Assembly: GCF_030652235.1 (NCBI RefSeq)
Contig: NZ_JAUSBA010000016.1
Location: 1 to 64,000, forward strand
Origin: Cypionkella sp.
GTDB taxonomy: Bacteria; Pseudomonadota; Alphaproteobacteria; Rhodobacterales; Rhodobacteraceae
Direction: 5' to 3'
Length of the DNA stretch: 64,000 bases
Positions 44,167 to 52,891 of this stretch are shown here, in pieces. The position numbers and the translations under genes were made by a program. Position 1 is the stretch's first letter. Every line of letters starts with the position of its first letter. Below the pieces are notes generated by a model that ran no database searches, was not told the DNA's origin, and worked only from the letters and a program-made list of their open reading frames with translations.

Positions 44167-45549
44167 TTAGCCAAACACCGTCGTCAGCGCGTTATCAATC
44201 GCCCCGGTGATCTGGTCGATATCATCCGGAGTTGCAATCAGTGCAGGCGAGAGGCACAGCGTGTTGTTCAGCCCTGGAATCGAGCGGTTGGTCATGCCGA
44301 TAATCACGCCCTGCGCGTTGCAGGCGGCCACAACGGCTGCGACTTTCTTTTCGTCCATCGGTTCTTTGGTGACACGATCCGCCACCAATTCCGCACCGCA
44401 AAACAGCCCCTTGCCGCGCACATCGCCGATGACTTTGTGCTTTTCCATCAAGGCGTTGAGGTTATCCAGCACCCGCGCACCCATCTTCAGGGTGTTATCC
44501 AGCAGACCCTCATCCTCGATGATCCGCATGTTCTCCAGCGCCGCCGCAGGCCCCGCCGTGCAGCCACCAAAGGTCGAAATGTCGCGGAAATACGACATGT
44601 GATCGCCCGAATCCTTGAACATGTCGAACACGGCCTCAGTCGTCACTGTGCAGGAAATCGCCGCATAGCCCGAGGCCACACCCTTCGCCATCGTCACGAA
44701 ATCGGGCTTGATGCCATAGTGCTGATAGCCGAACCAAGTCCCGGTGCGGCCCACACCGCAAACCACTTCATCAATGTGCAGCAAGATGTTGTATTTCTTG
44801 CAGATTTCCTGAACCCGCTCCCAATACCCAGTCGGGGGAGTAATAACCCCACCGCCTGCGGTCACTGGCTCCAGCACCAGCGCGCCAATGGTATCGGCGC
44901 CTTCGCGCAAGATCACTTCTTCAATCGCATCCGCCGCGCGCTCGCCGTAGTTCTCAACGTCCCATTGCTTGCGATACTCGAGGCAATGCGGCACCATCAC
45001 GAAGCCATCGGGATAGGGCCCATATTGCGCCGCCCGCTCCAACTGACCCGAAGTCGCAAGCGTGCCAATTGTGGTGCCATGGTAATCCCGCTCGCGGTAC
45101 AGAATTTTCCACTTCTTGCCGCCGTGATGCTTGTGCGCGATCTGGCGCACCATCTTATAGACCTTCTCGTTCGCCTCGGAGCCCGAGTTCGAATAATACA
45201 CCCGGCTTAGCCCCGGCATCTTCGAAATCAGCCGTTCGGCAAACAAAGCCCCCGGGATCGAGCCGCCAACCCCGGCAAAATAGTTCATTTTCAGCAAAGT
45301 ATCGCGCACCGCATTGGCGATGCTTTCGCGGCCATACCCGACGTTCACCGTCCAGACAGCGCCCGACACCGCGTCGATATACTCTTTGCCGCGCGCATCC
45401 CAGACACGCAGACCCTTGCCCTCAACGATGATCCGAGGGTCGACATCCGGGCTTTCATAGCCCTTGTGCTGGCTCAGATGGTGCCAAACATGCGCCTTGT
45501 CGGCGGCGACCACCGCAGAAATATCATTGGCGTTTGTATAGCCGTCCAT
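44167..45549 (-). CDS. tpa: Taurine-pyruvate aminotransferase Tpa
   Basis: A 460-residue class-III PLP aminotransferase: taurine + pyruvate gives sulfoacetaldehyde + alanine. Typical features are NSGSEANEKVYKM (phosphate-binding), the YHGTTIGTLATSG region, LHIDEVVCGVGRTG with the cofactor Asp, and TMAKGVASGYA with the PLP-Lys. Sequence and xsc/tauR neighbours make Tpa much more likely than other omega-transaminases. A ribosome site with GAGG precedes the ATG, two TauR-type boxes lie 77-109 bp upstream, and an intrinsic terminator follows. Confidence 0.94.
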   Translation of the reverse strand: MDGYTNANDISAVVAADKAHVWHHLSQHKGYESPDVDPRIIVEGKGLRVWDARGKEYIDAVSGAVWTVNVGYGRESIANAVRDTLLKMNYFAGVGGSIPGALFAERLISKMPGLSRVYYSNSGSEANEKVYKMVRQIAHKHHGGKKWKILYRERDYHGTTIGTLATSGQLERAAQYGPYPDGFVMVPHCLEYRKQWDVENYGERAADAIEEVILREGADTIGALVLEPVTAGGGVITPPTGYWERVQEICKKYNILLHIDEVVCGVGRTGTWFGYQHYGIKPDFVTMAKGVASGYAAISCTVTTEAVFDMFKDSGDHMSYFRDISTFGGCTAGPAAALENMRIIEDEGLLDNTLKMGARVLDNLNALMEKHKVIGDVRGKGLFCGAELVADRVTKEPMDEKKVAAVVAACNAQGVIIGMTNRSIPGLNNTLCLSPALIATPDDIDQITGAIDNALTTVFG

Positions 45550-45625
45550 GGCTGAACCTCACTTTGCATCGGCCGCACCGCGCGAACCCCGTTTGGCACA
45601 TAATCCGGGAAACCGCCGCTTCTTC

Positions 45626-45658
45626 TTATGTCCAGACCGCATGGGCCGATAAGTCCAG
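45626..45658 (-). promoter_or_regulatory. Pair of TauR-type direct repeats upstream of tpa
   Basis: On the minus strand CTGGACTTAT (45649-45658) and CTGGACATAA (45626-45635) form direct repeats with starts 23 bp apart, about two helical turns. As I recall, the Rhodobacter capsulatus TauR target is a pair of CTGGAC(T/C)TAA-like direct repeats. They lie in the 204-bp divergent promoter shared with the E1-fusion gene at 45754, so they may affect both. Confidence 0.7.
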
Positions 45659-45753
45659 CCGCCTCTATGCCGATTTTGCATAGTCCCATGCTGTCTTCTC
45701 AATATCTTAGCCGGGCTGTTTCGGCTAAAAATGCGGCAAATCGGGAGAAGATC

Positions 45754-47934
45754 ATGGGCCGCTCTGTCATCGTGCACGAAAACTTCCTGCGCCGAATAGC
45801 CGCCCGCGACTTCCCCGAGGGTGCCGCCCCCGCTGGCCCGCTCACCCCCGAAGACGCCGTGGCGATTTACCGCGCCGCCTGCACCAGCCGCGCGCTGGAC
45901 CGCACCTCGCGCGAAATGCAGCGCCAAGGCACCGGATTCTACACCATCGGCTCGTCCGGCCACGAGGGGCTGGCGGCGGTTGCCGTCGCCCTGCGCCCCA
46001 CCGATATGGCCTTCCTGCACTACCGCGATGCTGCTTTTCAAATCGCCCGCGCGGGCCAAGTGCCGGGGCAAACCATCGCTTATGACATGCTTTTGTCCTT
46101 CGCAGCCTCTTCTGATGACCCGATCTCGGGCGGTCGCCACAAGGTTCTGGGCAGCAAAGCGCTGAACATCCCGCCGCAAACCTCGACCATCGCTTCCCAC
46201 CTGCCCAAAGCCGTCGGCGCTGCCTATGCCATTGGCGCTGCCAAGAAAAACCGCCCCGATCACGCCCAGCTTCCAGATGATGCCATTATCTACTGCAGCT
46301 TTGGCGACGCCTCGGCCAACCATTCCACCGCGCAAGGGGCGTTCAACGCTGCGGGCTGGACGGCTTACCAAAACCTCCCCCTGCCGCTGCTGTTCGTCTG
46401 CGAGGACAACGGCATCGGCATCTCGACCAAAACCCCCACCGGCTGGATCGCCAATTCCTTCAAACACCGCCCCGGCCTGAAGTATTTCCACGCCAACGGC
46501 CTTGATATCTACGAGACATATAAAGTCGCGCAAGAGGCCGCCCAGTATGTCCGCACCCGCCGCAAACCCGTCTTCCTGCACCTGAAAACCATCCGCCTCT
46601 ACGGCCATGCGGGCGCGGATATGCCCACCACCTATCTGCCGCGCGAGGAGGTCGAAGCCGAAGAAGCCCATGATCCCCTGCTGCACATGGTCCGCCAACT
46701 CGACCAAGCCCAGGCCCTTCCCGCTGCCCAAGCGCTTGAGCTCTACACCGATACCGCCCGGCGCGTCACCCGCATCGCAGCCGAGGCCACCACCCACCCC
46801 CACCTGAAAACCGCCGCCCAAGTCATGGCCGCCATCATCCCGCCCCTCCGCCCGTGCAAACCTAGCAACGGCCCCAGCCCCGATGCCCGAGCCGCCGCTT
46901 TCGGCAGCGACCTGAAGCAGATGGACGAACCGCAAATCATGTCGCGCCTGATCAACTGGGCGCTGACCGATCTGATGCTGACCCACCCCGAGATCGTGAT
47001 GATGGGCGAAGACGTGGGCCGCAAAGGTGGCGTCTACGGCGTCACCCAAAAGCTGACCCAACGCTTCGGCCCCTCGCGCATGATCGACACCCTGCTGGAT
47101 GAGCAAAGCATCCTCGGCCTTGCCATCGGCATGGCGCAAAACGGCTTCATCCCGTTCCCGGAAATCCAATTCCTCGCCTATCTGCACAACGCCGAGGATC
47201 AGTTGCGCGGTGAAGCCGCCACCCTGCCGTTCTTCTCCAACGGCCAGTATTCCAACCCAATGGTGCTGCGCATCGCGGGCCTTGGCTATCAAAAGGGCTT
47301 CGGCGGCCATTTCCACAATGACAACTCGGTTGCCGTGCTGCGCGACATTCCCGGCCTGATCCTTGCCGTGCCCTCAAACGGCGCCGACGCGGCCAAAATG
47401 CTGCGCGAATGTGCCCGGCTTGCCCGCGAAGAACAGCGGCTCGTGGTGTTCTTGGAGCCCATCGCCCTCTACCCGATGCGTGACCTGCACAGCGACAAAG
47501 ACGGCCTCTGGATGCAACGCTACCCCGCCCCCGATCAAAGCATTGCCTTCGGTGAAGTTGGCCAGCAAGGTGACGGCACCGACCTCGCCATCGTCACCTT
47601 CGGCAACGGAAATTACCTTTCGCATCAAGCACTTCCGGCCATAAATTCATCCGGCATCAAGACCCGCATCATCGACACTCGCTGGCTTTCTCCACTGCCC
47701 GTCGAGGCCCTTCTCGCCGCCACCGCGCCTTGCAAAAACATCCTGATCGTCGATGAAACCCGCCATTCCGGCGGCGTCGCCGAGGCGCTGATGGCGCTGT
47801 TCCACGAAGGCCCCCCCACCAATCTCGCCCGCCTGACGGCAACTGACAGCTTCATCGCCACCGGCCCCGCCTATGCCGCCACCATGCCATCAGCCGCCAG
47901 TATCACCGCCGCCGCCATGGAGCTTTGCAAATGA
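45754..47934 (+). CDS. Fused 2-oxoacid dehydrogenase E1 alpha-beta (thiamine-diphosphate enzyme)
   Basis: A 726-residue fusion of E1 alpha and E1 beta of a branched-chain 2-oxoacid/acetoin dehydrogenase type. The alpha part (about 1-370) has the thiamine-diphosphate motif from GDASANHS (184-191) to EDNGIGIS (217-224). A Pro/Ser-rich linker follows around 360-385. The beta part (about 390-726) has EDVGRKGGVYGVT, RMIDTLLDEQSILGLAIGMA and GGHFHNDNSVA. ATG 45754 has GGGAGAAG upstream. No E2 acyltransferase or E3 gene is near. The ATGA overlap with the malonyltransferase-like gene suggests a joint task. Substrate unknown. Confidence 0.85.
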   Translation: MGRSVIVHENFLRRIAARDFPEGAAPAGPLTPEDAVAIYRAACTSRALDRTSREMQRQGTGFYTIGSSGHEGLAAVAVALRPTDMAFLHYRDAAFQIARAGQVPGQTIAYDMLLSFAASSDDPISGGRHKVLGSKALNIPPQTSTIASHLPKAVGAAYAIGAAKKNRPDHAQLPDDAIIYCSFGDASANHSTAQGAFNAAGWTAYQNLPLPLLFVCEDNGIGISTKTPTGWIANSFKHRPGLKYFHANGLDIYETYKVAQEAAQYVRTRRKPVFLHLKTIRLYGHAGADMPTTYLPREEVEAEEAHDPLLHMVRQLDQAQALPAAQALELYTDTARRVTRIAAEATTHPHLKTAAQVMAAIIPPLRPCKPSNGPSPDARAAAFGSDLKQMDEPQIMSRLINWALTDLMLTHPEIVMMGEDVGRKGGVYGVTQKLTQRFGPSRMIDTLLDEQSILGLAIGMAQNGFIPFPEIQFLAYLHNAEDQLRGEAATLPFFSNGQYSNPMVLRIAGLGYQKGFGGHFHNDNSVAVLRDIPGLILAVPSNGADAAKMLRECARLAREEQRLVVFLEPIALYPMRDLHSDKDGLWMQRYPAPDQSIAFGEVGQQGDGTDLAIVTFGNGNYLSHQALPAINSSGIKTRIIDTRWLSPLPVEALLAATAPCKNILIVDETRHSGGVAEALMALFHEGPPTNLARLTATDSFIATGPAYAATMPSAASITAAAMELCK

Positions 47935-48950
47935 GAACCGCCGTCCTGATTTGCCCCGGTCGTGGCAGCTATACCAAGACCGAACTGGGCTCCCTTACCC
48001 GTTTCCCCGACCGCATACTGCTGGCGCATTTCGACGCCCGCCGCACGGCCCTGAACCAAGAAACCCTGACCGCCCTCGACAGCGCGCCCACTTACTCCGT
48101 CTCAAAACACACAAGGGGCGACAACGCCTCCGCCCTGATCTATGCCTGCACGCTGGGCGACGCACTGTCCCTGCAAAACGTTGAAATCACAGCCGTAACC
48201 GGCAATTCGATGGGCTGGTATTCCGCCCTCGCCTGTGCCGGCGCGCTCACGCCCGAAAACGGTTTTGAAGTCGTCAACACCATGGGCACGTTGATGCAGC
48301 AAAGCCTGATCGGCGGCCAGATCATTCACCCCTTCATGGATGAAAACTGGCACCGCAACCCGAGCCGCCGCGCCGAACTTCTCGCGATAGTGGCAGACAT
48401 CAACACCCGCCCCGACCACATCCTAAGCTTGTCGATCGACCTTGGTGGTATGTTGGTCCTCGCAGGCAACGAATCCGGCCTGAAAGCCTTCGAGGCAATC
48501 GTCTCGCCCGAGCAATCCCGCTTCCCGATGCGTCTGGCCAATCACGCCGCCTTCCACACCGCCCTGCAAGCCCCTGTGGCCGCCCAAGGCCGCGCAGCCC
48601 TGCCTGCAACCCTGTTCCAACAACCGCAAAAACCGCTGATCGACGGGCGCGGCCAGATCTGGTGGCCCGGCTCAACCCGCACTGCCGATCTTTACGACTA
48701 CACCCTCGGCCACCAAGTCACCGAGCCCTACGATTTCACCGCCGCCATCCGCACATGCGCCCGCGAATTTGCCCCCGACCTGTTCATCATCGCGGGCCCC
48801 GGCACCACACTTGGGGGTGCTGTCGCGCAAAGCCTGATCCTCGCCCACTGGCAGGGCCTCTCCAGCAAAGCAGATTTTCAATCGCGCCAAGCCGCCAATC
48901 CGCTGCTGATCTCAATGGGGCTGCCCGAGCAACGCAGCCTCGTCACCTGA
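47931..48950 (+). CDS. Malonyl-CoA:ACP transacylase-like (FabD-type) acyltransferase
   Basis: A 339-residue protein with the FabD/acyltransferase fold. The nucleophile Ser93 lies in TGNSMGWYSAL (FabD has GHSLG), and His205 in RLANHAAFH aligns with the FabD catalytic His region. The Arg that selects malonyl groups is not obvious to me, so the acyl group may not be malonyl. It overlaps the E1 fusion by ATGA and is followed by an intrinsic terminator, so the two genes form a complete operon. It is unlikely to be the housekeeping FabD, since no fab genes adjoin. Confidence 0.8.
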   Translation: MRTAVLICPGRGSYTKTELGSLTRFPDRILLAHFDARRTALNQETLTALDSAPTYSVSKHTRGDNASALIYACTLGDALSLQNVEITAVTGNSMGWYSALACAGALTPENGFEVVNTMGTLMQQSLIGGQIIHPFMDENWHRNPSRRAELLAIVADINTRPDHILSLSIDLGGMLVLAGNESGLKAFEAIVSPEQSRFPMRLANHAAFHTALQAPVAAQGRAALPATLFQQPQKPLIDGRGQIWWPGSTRTADLYDYTLGHQVTEPYDFTAAIRTCAREFAPDLFIIAGPGTTLGGAVAQSLILAHWQGLSSKADFQSRQAANPLLISMGLPEQRSLVT

Positions 48951-48970
48951 GCAAAGCGTTAACACCAAGT

Positions 48971-49000
48971 AAACAAGGCCCCGCTAAGGCCTTGTTTTTA
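48971..49000 (+). terminator. Intrinsic terminator of the E1-fusion operon
   Basis: AAACAAGGCC (48971-48980), loop ccgctaa, GGCCTTGTTT then more T (48988-48999). Nine to ten base pairs followed by a T-run, 20 bp behind the stop at 48950. Confidence 0.85.
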
Positions 49001-49033
49001 CACGCACCGGCTCTTTGTCCACGCGTGGACACC

Positions 49034-50251
49034 TCACCGCGCCGCGATATGCCCCGCCAAATAATCGGCATCATGCCAGACCCCCCAGATGAACGGAGAC
49101 GCCCGCCGAGACAGCCACGGCAGCCCGAGAAAATACAGCCCCGACACCCCCGACACCCCCCGATCATGCGCAGGCCGACCCTTTTCATCGAAAGCCTCAA
49201 CCTTCAACCAACCATAATCCAGCCCAAACCCGGTCGCCCAAATGATCGACGTCACCCCCGCCGCCTTCAAATCCAGCGCCAAAATCGGATGCGTCACACA
49301 ATCCGGGTCTGGCCCAATCAGTCGCGCCTCCGGCTCCAACGGCATATCCAACCCCTCAGCCGCCGCGTAAGCATCCGCCAGGTCCAGCGTCGCGAGATAA
49401 TTTTCATCCCCGCGCCGGATGTTCTCCCCCAGATCCCCGCCCACCTGCAACACCCCGTCGCGATATGCCCCAACACGTCCCAGCAAGGTCATCCCCCCCG
49501 CCGCCAGCCGTCGAAAATCCACCGTATGCCCGCCCCGCGCTCCGGAAACCGCGATCGTGATATGCTCGGTCCCCGGCGCCTTCACCCGTGCATCCCACTG
49601 CCCCAAAACCCCCAGCCACCAGACAAAATCACGGCCCCGGTACGCGCGCGGCGGCCGATCATGCGGCCCAACCGACAGGTAAACCTTCTTGCCCGCCCGC
49701 ATCAATTCGTCGGCGATCTGCGCCCCCGAAGACCCCGCCCCCACCACCAGCACCGCCCCCTCTGGCAACTGGCCCGGATTGCGATAGGCATTGGAATGCA
49801 TCTGCACGAGGCCAGCACTGTCCGGCACCAAGGTCGGGATCAACGGCTTCTGAAACGGCCCCGTCGCCACCACCACATTGCGCGCCTCAACCCGGCCCGC
49901 CGAGGTTTCGGCCACAAACCCCTCTCCCGATGGCTGCAACGACGTCACCTCGACCCCACAGCGGATCGGCGCTGCGATCTTCTCGGCCACCGCCTCAAAA
50001 TACGCCGCAATCTGTTCTTTTGGCGCGAAAGCATCCGGGTCGATTTCATCAAAGGTCAGGATCGGGAAGCGGTCATGCCAAGCCGGTCCATTCGCCACCA
50101 ACGAATCCCAGCGCTCTGATCGCCACCGCTCGGCAATCCGGTGCCGCTCCAGCACCAGATGCGGCACCCCGCGTTCCCGTAACTGTGCGCTCATCGCCAG
50201 CCCCGCCTGTCCGCCGCCAATGATCAGCGTGTCAATATGTTCAACGGGCAT
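49034..50251 (-). CDS. Flavin-containing monooxygenase-like NAD(P)/FAD oxidoreductase
   Basis: A 405-residue single-component flavoprotein. It has an N-terminal FAD motif IIGGGQAGLAMSAQL, an internal second Rossmann motif VVGAGSSGAQIADEL (about residue 170) for NAD(P)H, and an ATG-type segment VVVATGPFQKP. The set is that of FMO/CzcO-like monooxygenases acting on amines, ketones or sulfur compounds. It stands alone on the minus strand between plus-strand genes. Given the methylated-amine genes next door, an N-oxygenation role is possible but unproven. Confidence 0.8.
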   Translation of the reverse strand: MPVEHIDTLIIGGGQAGLAMSAQLRERGVPHLVLERHRIAERWRSERWDSLVANGPAWHDRFPILTFDEIDPDAFAPKEQIAAYFEAVAEKIAAPIRCGVEVTSLQPSGEGFVAETSAGRVEARNVVVATGPFQKPLIPTLVPDSAGLVQMHSNAYRNPGQLPEGAVLVVGAGSSGAQIADELMRAGKKVYLSVGPHDRPPRAYRGRDFVWWLGVLGQWDARVKAPGTEHITIAVSGARGGHTVDFRRLAAGGMTLLGRVGAYRDGVLQVGGDLGENIRRGDENYLATLDLADAYAAAEGLDMPLEPEARLIGPDPDCVTHPILALDLKAAGVTSIIWATGFGLDYGWLKVEAFDEKGRPAHDRGVSGVSGLYFLGLPWLSRRASPFIWGVWHDADYLAGHIAAR

Positions 50252-50478
50252 CGCGGCGTCCTTTTCTGTGGCTGGCCCCTGGGGCGGTTGCGTTTGGTGT
50301 AGGCCAGACGCAGGCCGTCAGAAATAAGGATTTCACGCAGCACTGATTAGGCTGCACCCAAAGCCACCTCGCAGATTGGCTTAACCCCCGCCTAAGCAAA
50401 GCTGAGCAAAACACTGATAGCCTGCAGCGCCGCTTTCGGGCAAAGATCAGTCATCAAGCCCTCAGCCGCGAGCACGCC

Positions 50479-51612
50479 ATGAACCAGCATCACAGCCTCA
50501 CCCCCGCCGCCGAGTTGCACGCCAATGTCTCGGTGCCGTTTACCCAAGCCCATGCGATGCCGAAATCGCTCTACACCAGCGATGCCTTTCTGGCGCAGGA
50601 GCAGAAACACATCTTCGCGCAAGACTGGCTTTGTGCGGGCCGCGCAGAAACCCTCGCCAATCCCGGCGATTATCTGACCATGCAGATCGCAGGCGAGCCG
50701 GTGATCGTGCTGCGCGACCGCGACGGTGCCATCCGCGCGATGTCCAACGTCTGCCGCCACCGGATGTCCACCCTGCTACAAGGCCGTGGCAACACTCGCG
50801 CCATCGTCTGCCCCTATCACGCCTGGACCTATAACCTTGACGGCAGTTTGCGCGGTGCCCCCGCTATGGCACAGAACGAAGGCTTCTGCAAAACCGACAT
50901 CGCGCTGCCGCAAATCCGCTGCGAGGTCTGGCTGGGCTGGATCATGGTTTCATTGAACCCAGAGGCCGCTTCTCTCGCTACCAGCTTGCAAGGTGTCGAG
51001 AATCTGGTCGGTTATCTTGATATGTCGACCTATACCGAAACCTTCCGCGAGGAATTTCGCTGGGCGACCAACTGGAAGGTTCTGGCCGAGAATTTCATGG
51101 AATCCTACCACCTGCCGGTTTGCCATTCTGGCACCATCGGCGGCTCGTGCGATCTCAATCTGATGACCTGTCCAGAGGGCGATCCGGCCTTCAACTACCA
51201 CTGGATCATCAAGAATGACACCGTGCCGCTGGCGCTCGCGCACCCCAGCAACACCACGTTGCAAGACGATCAGCGCCGCATCACTTGGCTTTTGGCGATC
51301 TACCCATCGCTGCTGATCACCCTGACGCCGGGTTATTTTTGGTATCTGTCGCTGACACCCGACGGCCCCGGCCATGTCAACGTGCTGTTCGGCGGTGGGA
51401 TGTCCGCCGACTGGATCGCCGACCCCGACGCGCAGACCCATCTCGCCACCGTCAAGGCGCTGCTGGATGACGTGAACATCGAAGACAAAGGTTGCACCGA
51501 GAAAGTCTATCGCGGCCTGTTGTCCCGCATGGCTAGCCCCGGCCCGCTGTCGCATCTAGAGCGGCCAAATTTTGAATTCGCCCAATATCTCGCCAGCCGC
51601 ATCCCGGCCTGA
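50479..51612 (+). CDS. Rieske non-heme iron oxygenase, alpha subunit
   Basis: A 377-residue ring-hydroxylating-type oxygenase. The Rieske [2Fe-2S] ligands are Cys92, His94 (CRHR) and Cys111, His114 (CPYH). The catalytic domain has NWKVLAENFMESYHLPVCH, with the two iron-binding His. Relatives of this size include stachydrine, carnitine and glycine-betaine monooxygenases that remove or split N-methyl groups. The following RidA, DUF1028 and TMADH-like genes support an N-demethylation pathway. No dedicated reductase gene is adjacent. Confidence 0.88.
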   Translation: MNQHHSLTPAAELHANVSVPFTQAHAMPKSLYTSDAFLAQEQKHIFAQDWLCAGRAETLANPGDYLTMQIAGEPVIVLRDRDGAIRAMSNVCRHRMSTLLQGRGNTRAIVCPYHAWTYNLDGSLRGAPAMAQNEGFCKTDIALPQIRCEVWLGWIMVSLNPEAASLATSLQGVENLVGYLDMSTYTETFREEFRWATNWKVLAENFMESYHLPVCHSGTIGGSCDLNLMTCPEGDPAFNYHWIIKNDTVPLALAHPSNTTLQDDQRRITWLLAIYPSLLITLTPGYFWYLSLTPDGPGHVNVLFGGGMSADWIADPDAQTHLATVKALLDDVNIEDKGCTEKVYRGLLSRMASPGPLSHLERPNFEFAQYLASRIPA

Positions 51613-51642
51613 CTCGAAAACGCTCCAACCCAGCAGGACAAA

Positions 51643-52059
51643 ATGACCATCACCCGCTACCGTAAATTCAATACCAAAGTCACCTACCCCGAGCAGAACC
51701 TTGACAACGACCTCTGCCATCTCGTCGCCACCCGTGGCGGCACCACGCTGTATTTCCGTGGCGCTTGCCCGCAAGACCTGGATACCGCCGAGAACCTCGG
51801 CAGTCACGATCCCGCTGAACAAACCCATAAAGTCATGAGCAATATCAAACAGATGATCGAAGAAGCTGGCGGGCGGATGGAGCATCTGGTCAAGCTGGTG
51901 GTCTACCTCACCGACGTGCGCCACCGCGAACCCGTCTACCGCGTGATGGGCGAATATATTAAAGGCGTGCATCCGGTTTGCACGGGGCTGACGGTTGTGG
52001 CCCTCGCCCGACCCGACTGGCTAGTCGAGATTGACGCAACTGCCGTGATCCCGGACTAA
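51643..52059 (+). CDS. RidA/YjgF-family enamine/imine deaminase
   Basis: A 138-residue RidA-fold protein. RidA proteins hydrolyse reactive enamine/imine intermediates. The C-terminal VHPVCTGLTVVALARPDWLVEIDATAV segment (given here in part: LTVVALARPDWLVEIDA) and YLTDVRHREPVY are family-like. The usual catalytic Arg region is shifted (ALARPDW). It lies 30 bp after the Rieske gene, so it may clear imines made during demethylation. That is inference. Confidence 0.85.
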   Translation: MTITRYRKFNTKVTYPEQNLDNDLCHLVATRGGTTLYFRGACPQDLDTAENLGSHDPAEQTHKVMSNIKQMIEEAGGRMEHLVKLVVYLTDVRHREPVYRVMGEYIKGVHPVCTGLTVVALARPDWLVEIDATAVIPD

Positions 52060-52114
52060 TCCAAACCTATCAATCCCTAATACTTTCACCTTGGTGTAAT
52101 TACTCCACAGGGGT

Positions 52115-52135
52115 CCGGGGGTTTGAAACCCCCGG
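52115..52135. terminator. Hairpin between RidA and DUF1028 genes
   Basis: CCGGGGGTTT-g-AAACCCCCGG is a perfect 10-bp inverted repeat without a T-run, 56 bp behind the RidA stop and 22 bp before the DUF1028 start. It could be a partial terminator or mRNA stabiliser inside the operon. Confidence 0.5.
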
Positions 52136-52157
52136 CACTTGGCCAAAAGGATGACAT

Positions 52158-52829
52158 ATGACCTTCTCCCTAATCGCCCGCTGCGCCAAAACCGGACAAT
52201 TTGGCATGGTGATCGCGTCCTCCTCCCCCGCCGTCGCCGCCCGCTGCGCGCATGTGCGGGCGGGCGTAGGGGCGGTGGCCAGCCAGAATATCACCGACCC
52301 GGCTTTAGGCGCGCTGCTGCTGGACGAACTGGCCAAGGGCAAATCGGCATATCTGGCTTTGGCGGACATCACCGTAGACCGTCAACACATTGATTACAGA
52401 CAACTTCTGGTGATAGACGCTCAAGGAAAAACCGCCATCCACTCTGGCACCCAAGTCCTTGGCATCTGGGGCGAAGTCCAAGGCAAAGACTGCGCCGCAG
52501 GCGGCAATCTGCTGGCCAATCCGACCATCCCAGTCGCAATGATAGGTGCGTTTGAAGGCGCAAAAGGCCATCTCGGCGACCGTCTGCTAGCAGCCCTCGC
52601 CGCAGGTCTGGCGGCAGGCGGTGAGGCTGGCCCTGTGCATTCCGCTGGCATGAAAATTGCCGACACACTCGACTGGCCCTTGGTCGATCTGCGCATCGAC
52701 TGGTCCGATACCCCGATCCAAGCACTCGAAGCCGCTTGGCAAATCTACCGCCCGCAGATGGCCGCCTATGTGCAGCGCGCGCAAGACCCCACCCAGGCCC
52801 CGTCTTACGGTGTCCCCGGCGACGAATAG
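52158..52829 (+). CDS. DUF1028 family protein
   Basis: A 223-residue DUF1028 protein of the Ntn-hydrolase-like fold. The mature-type N-terminus MTFSLIARCAKTGQFGMVIAS, GVGAVASQNITDP and AGGNLLANP are characteristic. Members occur often beside RidA and amino-acid or amine catabolic genes, but the reaction is not established. AAGGATGACAT precedes the ATG. It lies in the run Rieske-RidA-DUF1028-LysR-TMADH-like. Confidence 0.88.
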   Translation: MTFSLIARCAKTGQFGMVIASSSPAVAARCAHVRAGVGAVASQNITDPALGALLLDELAKGKSAYLALADITVDRQHIDYRQLLVIDAQGKTAIHSGTQVLGIWGEVQGKDCAAGGNLLANPTIPVAMIGAFEGAKGHLGDRLLAALAAGLAAGGEAGPVHSAGMKIADTLDWPLVDLRIDWSDTPIQALEAAWQIYRPQMAAYVQRAQDPTQAPSYGVPGDE

Positions 52830-52891
52830 ATTTGCCGCAGGTATCGCGAATGCTTAGGCTGCCCCTAATCCAAAGCCGGGAACAGCCCCAG

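Noticed and set aside
45559-47316. 585-codon open minus-strand frame across the E1-fusion gene
   Set aside because: Antisense to a clear thiamine-diphosphate enzyme, low-complexity Gly/Asp/Val composition, no domain.
48662-50119. 485-codon open plus-strand frame over the monooxygenase gene
   Set aside because: Runs from inside the malonyltransferase-like gene through a terminator and antisense to the monooxygenase. Pro/Arg/His-rich.
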